A stretch of 64,000 bases of DNA from an uncultured Ruminococcus sp. (GCA_945868475.1 CAMBLM010000014.1:1-64000); one strand, 5' to 3'. Numbered from the stretch's first letter, positions 8,931-19,555 are shown. Numbers and translations: made by a program. The notes: generated from the sequence alone by a model not told the origin.

Positions 8931-10469
8931 TTATGAACGTGGTATCACTACCGAGATAAAGCCAGCGCTGTCCTTGGAAACAGCTTTTCCCGATTCATAA
9001 AAAAGCAAGAATATTATCGAAGCCGTGCAGGTAAAAATGATCGCTTCAAACCAAGAATTAACGGGTGAAGCAAGCTCCGTGACAGCCGATGCGATAACAC
9101 AGCTTGCCGCACTGTACACGAATGGGATAAGTATAAAAAGCCGAAGCGAAAAGCGAACTCCCGACCATTTGCAAACAGCGGCAATACGGACAATGTTGCT
9201 GTAAATATTGCTCGCATAATACGAGATAAGCACCCCGCCAAAACCATAAAGATGGACAAACACCGCAACGCATGCTATCCTTATAACATATTCGCAAAGT
9301 GAGTTGAACGTGGAAAAATTCTGCTTTCCGAGTCCTTTCAGAATACATTCCAGAACGATTTCAAGATAAATGAACGGTACAACGGGAAACATTTTCACAA
9401 GTGTTTCACCGACAAGGGTATCGGACGGACATATCATATTTCCGATATCTTTTCCTGCAAATAAAAAAATTCCACCGATGAAAAAAGAGTATATGAATGA
9501 GCTTGTCAGTGCTTTGGAAACAAGATTTTTTACGCGTTCTCTGTTGTTCGATGAATTTGCCCTTGCGATCTCGGGCATAAGAACATTTGAAAGAGCGATC
9601 AGTATTACCGACGGGAAAAATATCGTCGGGATTATCATTGCTTCAAACATTCCGTATTCGCTCATCGCACGGTCAGCCGAATCATTGTGCTTGACAAGTG
9701 CTATCGGAACAAGAACATCGTTTGCCGTTGAAAGTACCATCTGAACATAGCCGCTCGCAAGTATCGGGAGCGAAAGCTTCAGATATTTCCCAAACCTGTC
9801 AAGCTTAGGCTTTGTACAGGGCAAACGGGAGAATTCAGCATATTCCGAAGCATATTTCACAAGATAAAAGATCAGGCTCACAAATTCACCCAACAGTATC
9901 GAAGCCGCAATAAGGATATAAATATCGAAACCTCTGTCAATGAGGAAAACTACCGATATCAGCAGAGCGGTCCATTTTGCCGCAAATTCGGTCACATCGC
10001 CAAGACAGGGGATATTGACCTTACGCACGGCGTTGAAATAACCTTTTATGCACGAACCGACCGCCGCAAACGGCAGCGAAAGTGCTATCAGCCTTATCGG
10101 TGCGGAAAGGTCTATCTTTCCTCCCGAAAGCAAAGATATTTTTTCGGCAAATATAAACGAAAGCACCATAAAAAAGCAGGACAGCGCAAGCGAAAATCCG
10201 AGCGAATAACGCATTATCACGGTATAATTCCGGTTGCCGCAGCCTGTTTCCTCCGAAACAAGTCTGCTTGTGGAAATAAAAATATTTCCGTTCGCAAGCA
10301 CCATTATAAAACCGAAAAGCGTGAAAATGAGCGTCATTATTCCGACCGAAGCCGTGCCGAGCTTGCTCGATATGAGCGAATTAAGAAAAATTCCAAGTCC
10401 CTGTAATATCAATGAAACAAAAGTAAGTCGAAACGTGTCTTTTGCCATTTTATTTATATAAAATTTCAT
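8931..10469 (-). CDS. Polysaccharide/oligosaccharide flippase family protein, SpoVB/MurJ-like (MOP superfamily)
   Basis: 512 aa, 12-14 TM; MKFYINKMAKDTFRLTFVSLILQGLGIFLNSLISSKLGTASVGIMTL resembles SpoVB-type N-termini. Confidence 0.8.
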   Translation of the reverse strand: MKFYINKMAKDTFRLTFVSLILQGLGIFLNSLISSKLGTASVGIMTLIFTLFGFIMVLANGNIFISTSRLVSEETGCGNRNYTVIMRYSLGFSLALSCFFMVLSFIFAEKISLLSGGKIDLSAPIRLIALSLPFAAVGSCIKGYFNAVRKVNIPCLGDVTEFAAKWTALLISVVFLIDRGFDIYILIAASILLGEFVSLIFYLVKYASEYAEFSRLPCTKPKLDRFGKYLKLSLPILASGYVQMVLSTANDVLVPIALVKHNDSADRAMSEYGMFEAMIIPTIFFPSVILIALSNVLMPEIARANSSNNRERVKNLVSKALTSSFIYSFFIGGIFLFAGKDIGNMICPSDTLVGETLVKMFPVVPFIYLEIVLECILKGLGKQNFSTFNSLCEYVIRIACVAVFVHLYGFGGVLISYYASNIYSNIVRIAAVCKWSGVRFSLRLFILIPFVYSAASCVIASAVTELASPVNSWFEAIIFTCTASIIFLLFYESGKAVSKDSAGFISVVIPRS

Positions 10470-10583
10470 TCAGTTTACCTCATTTCTTAGTTAAATCTAT
10501 GAAAATCAAGGCAATTCTATGCAAAATCTTGATATTTTGAGAAATGATGTATATAATATAAGTGTATGATTATTTTTAGGTGC

Positions 10584-10682
10584 TGCTGATCTCTGATCAG
10601 AATGTGTACAAAAAATCAAGCAAAGTTTGAATATATGAGTTTTGCGCCGATTTTTTGTTTACACAATTATTAGAGATCAGTA
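10584..10682. mobile_element. Miniature inverted-repeat element, subfamily A (copy A1, one end diverged)
   Basis: CTGATCTCT...AGAGATCAGTA ends; core GTGTACAAAAAATC-AA-GCAAA...TTTGC-GCC-GATTTTTTGTTTACAC; followed by TTA. Confidence 0.8.
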
Positions 10683-10714
10683 TTATGTCCCTACATAGAA
10701 AAGACGGTGTATTT

Positions 10715-12106
10715 ATGACAAAGGCAGAAGCTTTTTTTGATGAAATGAAAAATAAAAAGGTCGCCCTTATCGGTACAGGCGTGAGCCATATCGACCTTAT
10801 CGGGCTTCTTCTTAAAAAGAATATAGATGTTACTGTATGCGATAAAAAATCGAGAGCGGAAATGGGTGAGCTTGCGGATAAGCTTGAAAAAGATGGTGCA
10901 AAGCTTTCGCTCGGCGAAAACTATCTTGATGCTATCTATAAGTCGGACGTGGTTTTCAGAACTCCCGGAATGTATTTCCTTTCGCCCGAATTACAGAAAG
11001 CAAGGGATATGGGTATCGTAGTAACTTCCGAAATGGAGGTTTTTTTCGACCTTTGCCCCTGCAAAATTTACGGCATAACGGGAACGGACGGAAAGACCAC
11101 CACAACAACTATCATCACCGAAATGCTTGAACGCAGCGGTAAAAAAGTCCACAAGGGCGGTAATATCGGACGCGCGCTCCTGCCGATAATCGAAGAGATC
11201 TCACCCGATGATATCGCAGTTGTCGAGCTTTCCAGCTTCCAGCTGATAAGCATGAGAAGATCGCCCGATACGGCGATAATCACGAACATTTACCCCGATC
11301 ATCTTAATGTTCATAAGTCAATGGAAGAATATATCGGTGCGAAGAAAAATCTTATTCTTCACCAGAATGCTTTCTCAAAGACCGTACTTAATCTTGACAA
11401 TGAGAGGACTAATGCTCTTTCAGACGAAGTAAGAGGAAACCTGCTTAAATTCAGCAGACTTTCAAAGCCGCAGAGAGGTTCATTCCTCGATGAAAACGGC
11501 TGGCTCTGCTTCACGGACGGAGAAAAGACAGAAAAGCTTGTTCACAAGGACAGCATTAAGATACCGGGACTTCACAATGTAGAAAACTATCTTGCGGCTA
11601 TTGCAGCGGTTTACGGCGATGTTTCGGTTGAAGCTGTCCGTGAAACGGCTGAGAACTTCGGCGGTGTTGAACATCGGATCGAATTTGTCCGTGAGTTTGA
11701 CGGTGTAAAATATTATAATGACAGTATCGCAACAAGCCCTGTCAGCGTTATTGCAGGACTTAACGCCTTCGATCAGAAACTTATCGTTATCGCAGGCGGT
11801 TCGGATAAAAAGCTTGATTACACAACGATGTCCGAAGCGATAAACAATAAGGTCAGGGCGCTTATCCTCCTCGGTGCTACAGCGGATAAGATCGAAGCTG
11901 CGGTTAAGGGTTACAGCGGATATGATGAAAACAACTGCCGTATTTATCGTGCGGAAACAATGGAAGAAGCTGTTGCAAAGGCTCGTGAAATCGCCAAGAA
12001 CGGTGATATCGTTACGCTTTCACCTGCGAGTGCAAGCTTCGACCATTACAGGAATTTTGAAGAGCGCGGAAAGCACTATAAGGGTATTGTAAACGCATTG
12101 AATTGA
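10715..12106 (+). CDS. murD: UDP-N-acetylmuramoyl-L-alanine--D-glutamate ligase
   Basis: GITGTDGKTTTTTIITEML P-loop, NIYPDHLNVHKSMEEYI, HRIEFVREFDGVKYYNDSIATSP. Confidence 0.93.
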   Translation: MTKAEAFFDEMKNKKVALIGTGVSHIDLIGLLLKKNIDVTVCDKKSRAEMGELADKLEKDGAKLSLGENYLDAIYKSDVVFRTPGMYFLSPELQKARDMGIVVTSEMEVFFDLCPCKIYGITGTDGKTTTTTIITEMLERSGKKVHKGGNIGRALLPIIEEISPDDIAVVELSSFQLISMRRSPDTAIITNIYPDHLNVHKSMEEYIGAKKNLILHQNAFSKTVLNLDNERTNALSDEVRGNLLKFSRLSKPQRGSFLDENGWLCFTDGEKTEKLVHKDSIKIPGLHNVENYLAAIAAVYGDVSVEAVRETAENFGGVEHRIEFVREFDGVKYYNDSIATSPVSVIAGLNAFDQKLIVIAGGSDKKLDYTTMSEAINNKVRALILLGATADKIEAAVKGYSGYDENNCRIYRAETMEEAVAKAREIAKNGDIVTLSPASASFDHYRNFEERGKHYKGIVNALN

Positions 12107-12115
12107 GGAATAAAA

Positions 12116-13135
12116 ATGGATCTAAAAGAAGTTATAAAAAGCCTTGCAGATGCAAGCGGAGTTTCGGGCGATGAAACCGAAGCCGCAAAGCTTGCACTCA
12201 GCTATCTTAAAGAATTTACAAACGATTGTTATGTAAAGAATAATTGCGTTTTCGGCAATTTCGGCAAGCGTGAAAACGGAAAGCCGCATATCCTGCTTGA
12301 TGCTCACATCGACCAGATAGGCTTTGTTGTCACATATATTACCGATGACGGCTTTATCAAAATTGCAAACTGCGGCGGCATTGACAGACGTCTTTTGCTT
12401 GCACAGCAGGTAAAAATTCTCGGCAAAAATACAGTTTACGGCGTTATCTGCTCAATTCCTCCGCACCTTGAAAAGAAATCGGACGAGGGCAAAGTTCCCG
12501 AGTATTCCGATATCTGCATAGATGTCGGAATGACAAAGGAAGAAGCTGAAAAGGTCATTTCGCAGGGTGATAAGATAGTATTTTTGCAGAAGTGCCGTGA
12601 TATGCATGGCGACAGAATTTCGGGCGCGGCTCTTGATGATCGCTGCGGCGTTGCCTGCCTGCTCCGTGCGGCTGAAATGCTGAAAAATGAAACGCTCAAC
12701 TGCTCATATACGATAATGTTCTCTTCACAGGAGGAAGTGGGCGAAAGGGGCGCAAAGATCGGCGTTTATGATGTTGACCCCGATATCGCGATCGCGGTTG
12801 ATGTGAGCTTTGCACTTACTCCCGATGATTCCGAGCTGAAATGCGGAAAAATGGGCAAGGGAACGATGATAGGTTTTGCGCCGACGCTTGACCGTGAACT
12901 TTCCGACAGAATGAAAGAAGTTGCCGCGAAGAACCAACTTCCTTATCAGATAGAAGTTATGAATGACGAAACGGGAACAAATGCGGACAGATTTTCCGTC
13001 AATGCAGGCGGTGTAAAGGCTGTAACATTGTCAATACCGCTCAAATATATGCATACGCCCGTTGAGGTGATCTCCGTTTCGGACGTTGAAAATACAGCTA
13101 AGCTTATTGCTGCATATATCAAGGAGGTGTGCTGA
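12116..13135 (+). CDS. M42 family metallopeptidase (copy 1)
   Basis: LLDAHIDQIGFVV, GAALDDRCGV, SSQEEVGERGAK metal/catalytic motifs. Confidence 0.92.
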   Translation: MDLKEVIKSLADASGVSGDETEAAKLALSYLKEFTNDCYVKNNCVFGNFGKRENGKPHILLDAHIDQIGFVVTYITDDGFIKIANCGGIDRRLLLAQQVKILGKNTVYGVICSIPPHLEKKSDEGKVPEYSDICIDVGMTKEEAEKVISQGDKIVFLQKCRDMHGDRISGAALDDRCGVACLLRAAEMLKNETLNCSYTIMFSSQEEVGERGAKIGVYDVDPDIAIAVDVSFALTPDDSELKCGKMGKGTMIGFAPTLDRELSDRMKEVAAKNQLPYQIEVMNDETGTNADRFSVNAGGVKAVTLSIPLKYMHTPVEVISVSDVENTAKLIAAYIKEVC

Positions 13136-13136
13136 A

Positions 13137-14156
13137 ATGGAGTTCACTTCACTTTTAAAGGAGCTTTGTGTCATTAACGGCACTTCGGGCGATGAGAAAA
13201 ACGTTCGTGAATATATCATTGAAAAGATAAAGGACAAGTGCGAATACAAGGTCGATAATCTCGGAAACCTTATTGCATATAAAAAGGGCAGGAAAACACC
13301 TGCCAAAAAGCTTATGATCTCCGCGCATATGGACGAAGTCGGAATGATAGTTACTTCCGTTAAGTCTGACGGAACGCTGACATTCTCACCCGTTGGCGGT
13401 ATCGATGCAAGAGTTGTTATCGGACGAAATGTTCGCATTGGCGATATTCACGGCGTTATCGGCTCAAAGGCCGTGCATAATCTTTCTTCTTCCGAAAGAA
13501 ACAAAGCCGCTGAATTTTCGGGACTTTATATCGACATCGGAACGGAGAGCAAGGAAGAAACCGAGAAGCTTGTTTCACTCGGTGATTATGTTTATTTTGA
13601 TTCGGAGATCTTGCCGCTTGGCGAAGATATGCTTTGCTCAAAGGCTATCGATGACCGCTTTGGCTGTGCTGTGATGATAATGCTTATCGACAGCGAGCTG
13701 GAATATGACGTTACGTTCACATTCGTTGTTCAGGAGGAAGTCGGTCTGAGAGGTGCAAGGGCGGCTGCCTTTACAGTTGAACCTGACTTTGCTATCGTGC
13801 TTGAATCAACAACTGCGGCAGATATCCCTCTTGCGAGCGGTGCGGAACGCTGTTGCGAACTCGGAAAAGGCCCTGTTGTTTCGTATATGGACAGATCGAC
13901 TATCTATGACCGTGAGCTGTTTGAAATTTCCAAGCAGATCGCTGCTGAGAACAATATTCCGTGGCAGACCAAAACTATGGTCGCAGGCGGAAACGACAGC
14001 GGAGCTATCCACATTACAAAGGGCGGCGTAAGAACACTTGCGATATCGATCCCGTGCCGTTATCTCCATTCGCCTGCGAGTGCGGCAAGATTTTCCGATA
14101 TGGAGAATTCGCTCAAGCTTACCGAGCTTATGATCAAAAAGGTGTGCGAGCTTTGA
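13137..14156 (+). CDS. M42 family metallopeptidase (copy 2)
   Basis: MISAHMDEVGMIV, SKAIDDRFGCA, VVQEEVGLRGARAA, SPVGGIDARVV; start 13137 overlaps the previous stop region. Confidence 0.92.
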   Translation: MEFTSLLKELCVINGTSGDEKNVREYIIEKIKDKCEYKVDNLGNLIAYKKGRKTPAKKLMISAHMDEVGMIVTSVKSDGTLTFSPVGGIDARVVIGRNVRIGDIHGVIGSKAVHNLSSSERNKAAEFSGLYIDIGTESKEETEKLVSLGDYVYFDSEILPLGEDMLCSKAIDDRFGCAVMIMLIDSELEYDVTFTFVVQEEVGLRGARAAAFTVEPDFAIVLESTTAADIPLASGAERCCELGKGPVVSYMDRSTIYDRELFEISKQIAAENNIPWQTKTMVAGGNDSGAIHITKGGVRTLAISIPCRYLHSPASAARFSDMENSLKLTELMIKKVCEL

Positions 14157-14863
14157 TAAAGCGGATTTTTGACACCGATATAAAGCTTTCGGAAAGCTAT
14201 TACGGCTGTAAGATCCGTTCACTGCTCAATGCTTACGGAACGGGCTATGATTTTTGCAAATTGTACACGAACGTTGAGGGCGGAACGATACTCACATACA
14301 ACAGCACATTGATTGCCGACGGCAACTTTGATGAAAGCGAGCTTGACGGCTTTATTGAGATGCTTTGTCCCGTCACGGTCGAAGTTCCTGCGCATATTCA
14401 TCTTGCTCTGAACGATGAATATGTTAGAACGGAGCGAAGCTTGTTCAAAGCACCTAAAGGCTTGTCCTGCAGTGAAGAAATCGATGTAAAGCATAATGCC
14501 TTTATAGCCGACTGCTTTCCGATTATCTCGGAAGCGTTCGGAATAGCCGGATTTGACGAATGGTATGTCGATATTTCACACAAAATTCGCCATGGCATTT
14601 CCGATATATTCCTTTATAAAACAACAACGATCACTAAAGCGTTCGATATAAACGGATCTGTATTTCTTTCGCATATTGCGACCGCAAGTGCAGACAGAGG
14701 ACAGGGAAATGCGGCAAGGCTTATAAAATGGCTTTGTGAAAAATATGAAAAAGAGTGTAAAGAAGTATATCTTTACAGCAAAGAAGAGCGATATACATTC
14801 TATCAGTCGCTTGGATTTGAAAAAATTCTAACGGATACAGTTTATGAAATAATGAATAGATGA
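14153..14863 (+). CDS. GNAT family N-acetyltransferase
   Basis: TTG start overlapping the previous TGA; C-terminal SHIATASADRGQGNAARLIKWLCEKYEKECKEVYLYSKEER...YQSLGFEK acetyl-CoA fold motif. Confidence 0.75.
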   Translation: MIKRIFDTDIKLSESYYGCKIRSLLNAYGTGYDFCKLYTNVEGGTILTYNSTLIADGNFDESELDGFIEMLCPVTVEVPAHIHLALNDEYVRTERSLFKAPKGLSCSEEIDVKHNAFIADCFPIISEAFGIAGFDEWYVDISHKIRHGISDIFLYKTTTITKAFDINGSVFLSHIATASADRGQGNAARLIKWLCEKYEKECKEVYLYSKEERYTFYQSLGFEKILTDTVYEIMNR

Positions 14864-14878
14864 GAGGTACATTTTAAA

Positions 14879-16177
14879 ATGGCAGAAATTTTTGATCCAA
14901 AGCCAATTGTTAAAAAGGGCTTTGAGTTTGACGAAAGAATTTTGAAGCTTGCTGAAAAAGCAGAAGCGGAATGCAGCGAAGAATTTGCGCTTGCGGAAAA
15001 GATCGCACGAAAGAACAGCGAAAAGGTTCTCTATGCGTTTATCAACAATAAAGTCAGCTCGGCTTGCCTTGTAGGAACGACCGGCTACGGCTATGATGAT
15101 GTCGGCAGAGATACACTTGACAAGGTATATGCCGAGGTTATGGGTGCGGAGGATGCTCTTGTACGTCACTCTTTCGTTTCGGGAACTCACGCACTTACAG
15201 TCGCACTTTTCGGCGTTCTCAGAACAGGTGACAAGCTTGTCAGCTTGACAGGCAAGCCTTATGATACCCTTGAAGAAGTTATCGGTATCAGAGGAAACGG
15301 AAACGGTTCACTCAAGGATTTTGGCGTAGAGTACGATCAGGTCGATTTTCTTCCTGACGGAAAGCCGAACCTTGCTGATATTTTTATGAAAGTAAAGGAC
15401 GCAAAGGTAGCGTACATACAGCGCTCCAGAGGTTATGCACTCCGTCCGACGCTTACGATCGAAGATATCGCCGAGATCGTCAAGAGCGTAAAAAACGCCA
15501 ATCCGAATGCTATTATAATGGTTGACAATTGCTATGGTGAATTTGTTGAAGAGGCAGAGCCGCTTTCTGTCGGTGCTGACCTTATCATCGGTTCGCTTAT
15601 CAAGAACCCCGGCGCAGGTATTGCCGAAACTGGCGGATATATCGCAGGCAAAAAGAAGCTTGTAGAGCTTTGCTCTTACAGAATGACCTGCGTTGGCATG
15701 GGCAAGGAAGTCGGCTGTACGCTCAATCAGAACAAACTTATGTATCAGGGGCTTCTTCTTGCTCCCGAGGTCGTTTGCAGTGCTGTAAAGACAGCTATCT
15801 TTACAGGTAAGATAATGACGATGCTCGGTTTTGAATGTCTTCCTGCACAGGATGCAAAGAGGGGTGATATCATCACAACTGTCCTTATGAAGAATTCCGA
15901 GAATCTCATTGCATTCTGTCAGGGAATACAGAAGGGTTCGCCTATCGACAGCTATGTAACTCCCGAACCTTGGGATATGCCCGGCTATGATTCTCAGGTG
16001 ATAATGGCAGCGGGTGCATTTAATATGGGTGCGTCTATCGAACTTTCTGCCGATGCACCTCTCCGTGAACCGTTCGCAGCTTATGTTCAGGGAGGACTTA
16101 CATTCCCTGTGGCAAGACTTGGCGTTCTTACAGCCATTCAGGAAATGTATGATAAGCACTGCATCAGAATAGTATAA
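14879..16177 (+). CDS. PLP-dependent methionine gamma-lyase/aluminium-resistance family protein (YnbB-like)
   Basis: Full-length aluminium-resistance family architecture: GYGYDDVGRDTLDKVYAEV, ALVRHSFVSGTHAL, GSLIKNPGAGIAETGGYIAG. Confidence 0.9.
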   Translation: MAEIFDPKPIVKKGFEFDERILKLAEKAEAECSEEFALAEKIARKNSEKVLYAFINNKVSSACLVGTTGYGYDDVGRDTLDKVYAEVMGAEDALVRHSFVSGTHALTVALFGVLRTGDKLVSLTGKPYDTLEEVIGIRGNGNGSLKDFGVEYDQVDFLPDGKPNLADIFMKVKDAKVAYIQRSRGYALRPTLTIEDIAEIVKSVKNANPNAIIMVDNCYGEFVEEAEPLSVGADLIIGSLIKNPGAGIAETGGYIAGKKKLVELCSYRMTCVGMGKEVGCTLNQNKLMYQGLLLAPEVVCSAVKTAIFTGKIMTMLGFECLPAQDAKRGDIITTVLMKNSENLIAFCQGIQKGSPIDSYVTPEPWDMPGYDSQVIMAAGAFNMGASIELSADAPLREPFAAYVQGGLTFPVARLGVLTAIQEMYDKHCIRIV

Positions 16178-16184
16178 ACTATAA

Positions 16185-16218
16185 CGGGGCCTGCCGCAGA
16201 AAGCAGGCTCCGATTTTT
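16185..16218 (+). terminator. Intrinsic terminator
   Basis: GGGGCCTGCcgcagaaaGCAGGCTCCgaTTTTT. Confidence 0.85.
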
Positions 16219-16327
16219 ATAATTTCTCAAAATATCGAAATTTTTTGCAATTTGTCTTGCAAATATAGTTAAAACATGCTATAATATATTCTGTATTTAT
16301 GATTCTGATAGAAATGAGGTAGATTTT

Positions 16328-16606
16328 ATGGATTTAGATATGGTCAGATACCTGTCCCAGCTCGGCAGACTCAGCTTTACAGATGAAGAGCTTGAAAAAA
16401 TGGCAGGCGATATGACGGGGATTATCGAAATAATGGATACTATTAAGGAAATTGATGTTACTTATGATCCAATCAAAGATAATCACAACGTTTATCTCAA
16501 CGATTTGCGCAAGGACATCGCAGCAGATTCTTACCCGACGGCCCAGATCCTGCAGAATGCAGTAAATTCAGAGGACGCTTTTGTTGTTCCTAAGGTTGTT
16601 GAATAA
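16328..16606 (+). CDS. gatC: Asp-tRNA(Asn)/Glu-tRNA(Gln) amidotransferase subunit GatC
   Basis: MVRYLSQLGRLSFTDEELEKMAGDMTGIIEIMDTIKEIDV; position directly upstream of gatA. Confidence 0.93.
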   Translation: MDLDMVRYLSQLGRLSFTDEELEKMAGDMTGIIEIMDTIKEIDVTYDPIKDNHNVYLNDLRKDIAADSYPTAQILQNAVNSEDAFVVPKVVE

Positions 16607-16639
16607 TACTATTATAATAGAATGAAAGGATGTCACCAA

Positions 16640-18091
16640 ATGGATTTAACTGCACTGAAAATCAGCGATCTGCGTTCAATGCTTGATAAAAAAGAGCTTT
16701 CCGCAAAGGAACTCACAGACGCTTACCTCGACAGGATCAAAGCGGTCGATGATAAGCTCGAAAGCTATATAACCGTTACAGCCGAAGCTGCCGAAAAGGC
16801 TGCTGAAAAGGCTCAGGAAAAGATAAATAAGGGTGAGGCTTCCGCTCTCTGCGGTATTCCTCTCGCTATCAAGGATAATATTTGTACAGACGGCGTAAAA
16901 ACTACCTGTTCTTCAAAAATGCTCGAAAATTTCGTTCCTTTTTACAATGCTACCGTTATGGATAAGCTTGAAAATGAGGGCGCGGTAATGCTCGGCAAGG
17001 TTTCTATGGACGAATTTGCAATGGGCGGTTCTACACAGACTTCCGCTTTCAAAAAGACCAAGAATCCTTATGACCTCACAAGAGTTCCGGGCGGCAGCTC
17101 AGGTGGTTCTGCTGCTGCAGTCAGCGCCTCACTCTGCGCAGCTGCGCTCGGCTCGGATACCGGCGGATCGATCAGACAGCCGTCTTCTTTCTGCGGTGTA
17201 ACAGGTCTTAAACCGACATACGGCCGTGTTTCCCGTTATGGTCTTGTTGCTTTCGCAAGCTCCCTCGACCAGATCGGACCTATCGCAAAATCCGCAGAAG
17301 ACTGCGCTGTTATACTTAATGCTATCGCAGGCTATGACCCTCACGACGGCACTTCTTCAAAGAATGAAGTTCCCGATTTCACAGCTAAGATCGGTCGGGA
17401 TATCAAGGGAATGAAGATCGCTGTTCCAAAGGAATTCTATGCAGAGGGTATTGATGACGAAGTAAGAAAAGCTGTTCTTGCAGCTGCTGATTATTATAAA
17501 TCTCTCGGTGCAGAGCTTGTTGACTGCTCTATGCCGTCACTCAAATATGCCGTTGCTGCATATTACCTCATTTCTTCGGCGGAAGCTTCTTCAAACCTCT
17601 CCCGTTTCGACGGCATCAAGTACGGTCACCGTTCCGAAGAGGGCGAAAACTTTGCAGAGCTTATCTCCAATTCAAGAAGAGAGGGCTTCGGCGAGGAAGT
17701 CAAGAGAAGGATCATGCTCGGTAACTACGCTCTTTCCAGCGGTTACTATGATGCTTACTACGGCAAGGCAATGGCTCTCAAGCAGAAGATCCGCGAAGAA
17801 TATGAAAACATCTTCACAGGCTGCGATGTTATCCTTACACCGACTGCTCCTACCGTTGCTTACGGCGTAAATGAAAATATCTCCGACCCCGCAAAGATGT
17901 ATCAGGCTGATATCTGCACTGTTACAGTAAATATTGCATCTCTCCCCGGAATCTCCACGACCTGCGGATACGACTCCAAGGGTATGCCTATCGGTATGTC
18001 TATCATAGGCAAGAAGTGGGACGAAGCTACTATCATTCAGGCTGCTGACGCATTTGAAAAGAATTTCACACGTCAGAATGCAAGCCTTTAA
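16640..18091 (+). CDS. gatA: Asp-tRNA(Asn)/Glu-tRNA(Gln) amidotransferase subunit GatA
   Basis: Amidase signature GGSSGGSAAAVSASLCAAALGSDTGGSIRQP. Confidence 0.97.
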   Translation: MDLTALKISDLRSMLDKKELSAKELTDAYLDRIKAVDDKLESYITVTAEAAEKAAEKAQEKINKGEASALCGIPLAIKDNICTDGVKTTCSSKMLENFVPFYNATVMDKLENEGAVMLGKVSMDEFAMGGSTQTSAFKKTKNPYDLTRVPGGSSGGSAAAVSASLCAAALGSDTGGSIRQPSSFCGVTGLKPTYGRVSRYGLVAFASSLDQIGPIAKSAEDCAVILNAIAGYDPHDGTSSKNEVPDFTAKIGRDIKGMKIAVPKEFYAEGIDDEVRKAVLAAADYYKSLGAELVDCSMPSLKYAVAAYYLISSAEASSNLSRFDGIKYGHRSEEGENFAELISNSRREGFGEEVKRRIMLGNYALSSGYYDAYYGKAMALKQKIREEYENIFTGCDVILTPTAPTVAYGVNENISDPAKMYQADICTVTVNIASLPGISTTCGYDSKGMPIGMSIIGKKWDEATIIQAADAFEKNFTRQNASL

Positions 18092-18109
18092 GGAAAGGGG
18101 AAGAAGATA

Positions 18110-19555
18110 ATGTCAGCATATATTCCAGTTATCGGTCTTGAAGTTCACGCTGAGCTTTTGACCAAATCTAAAGTTTTCTGTACCTGCAGCGCCGAATTCG
18201 GCGGCGGCAAGAACTCACGCTGCTGTCCTGTATGCTCAGGTATGCCGGGAACACTTCCGGTTATCAATCAGACCGCTGTTGAATATGCCGTAAAGGCAGG
18301 TTTCGCAATGGGCTGTGATATAAACAAGTTCTCCGTTTTCGACAGAAAGAACTATTTCTATCCCGACCTTCCGAAAGCTTACCAGATCTCACAGCTCAAT
18401 CTTCCTCTCTGCATCAACGGACTTGTTCCTATAGAGTATGAGGAAGACGGCGTAAAGAAAACAAAAAATATCAGGATCAACAGAATCCACCTCGAAGAAG
18501 ACGCAGGCAAACTTATCCATGATGATCTCAACGGCGTTTCTCTTGCAGACTATAACCGCTGCGGCGTTCCGCTTATCGAGATCGTTACCGAGCCTGATAT
18601 GTCGTCCGCTGCTGAAGCTAAGGCTTTTGTTGAAAAGGTTTCACTTCTCCTCCAGTATGCAGGCGTTTGTGACTGTAAAATGGAACAGGGTTCTATCCGT
18701 GCCGATGTCAACGTTTCTATCATGAAGCCGACCGACACAGAGCTCGGTACAAGAACCGAAATGAAGAACCTCAACTCTATCAAGGCTATCGGCCGTGCGA
18801 TCGACTTCGAGATCTACCGTCAGGGCAAGCTCCTTGATATGGGCAAAAAGGTCATTCAGGAAACAAGACGTTTCGATGATAACCGCGGCGAAACAAAGGC
18901 AATGCGTTCAAAGGAAAACGCTCACGATTACCGCTATTTCCCCGAGCCCGATATCCTCCAGGTAAACTTTACCGACGAACAGCTCGATGCTATCAAGAAT
19001 TCGCTCCCTGAACTTCCTGCACAGCGAATCATCAGATATACAAGCGAATACGGTCTTTCCGAAAATGACGCTAAGATCCTTGTCGCAAACAAGATACTCT
19101 CTGATTTCTTCGATGCTGCTGTAAAGGCTTACAACAATCCTAAGTCTATCTGCAACTTCATCAACGGCGAACTTATGAGAAGAATCAACCTTGGCGAGAT
19201 CACTCTCGAAAACCTCCCGTTCACAGCCGAACAGCTTGCAAAGCTCGTTGAAATGGCTGATACCGAAAAGGTTTCCAAGAATGATGCCAAGGATGTGTTC
19301 AGAGTGATGTCCGAAAAGGGCGGCGACCCCGAAGCTATCGCAAAGGAAAAGGGACTCCTTATCAGCAATGACCTCGGCAAGGTTGCTGAAGTTATCGATA
19401 AGGTGCTTTCCGAAAATGAAAAGGCTGTCGAACAGTATAAGGGCGGCGATATGAAGGTATTCGGCTTCATTATGGGTCAGTGTACAAAGGCTCTCAAGGG
19501 CGTCTGCACACCAAAGGTCATCAAGGAAGAACTTGAAAAGAAACTCAAATCCTAA
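18110..19555 (+). CDS. gatB: Asp-tRNA(Asn)/Glu-tRNA(Gln) amidotransferase subunit GatB
   Basis: IGLEVHAELLTKSKVFCTCS, KNYFYPDLPKAYQISQ, LMRRINLGEITLENLP. Confidence 0.97.
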   Translation: MSAYIPVIGLEVHAELLTKSKVFCTCSAEFGGGKNSRCCPVCSGMPGTLPVINQTAVEYAVKAGFAMGCDINKFSVFDRKNYFYPDLPKAYQISQLNLPLCINGLVPIEYEEDGVKKTKNIRINRIHLEEDAGKLIHDDLNGVSLADYNRCGVPLIEIVTEPDMSSAAEAKAFVEKVSLLLQYAGVCDCKMEQGSIRADVNVSIMKPTDTELGTRTEMKNLNSIKAIGRAIDFEIYRQGKLLDMGKKVIQETRRFDDNRGETKAMRSKENAHDYRYFPEPDILQVNFTDEQLDAIKNSLPELPAQRIIRYTSEYGLSENDAKILVANKILSDFFDAAVKAYNNPKSICNFINGELMRRINLGEITLENLPFTAEQLAKLVEMADTEKVSKNDAKDVFRVMSEKGGDPEAIAKEKGLLISNDLGKVAEVIDKVLSENEKAVEQYKGGDMKVFGFIMGQCTKALKGVCTPKVIKEELEKKLKS

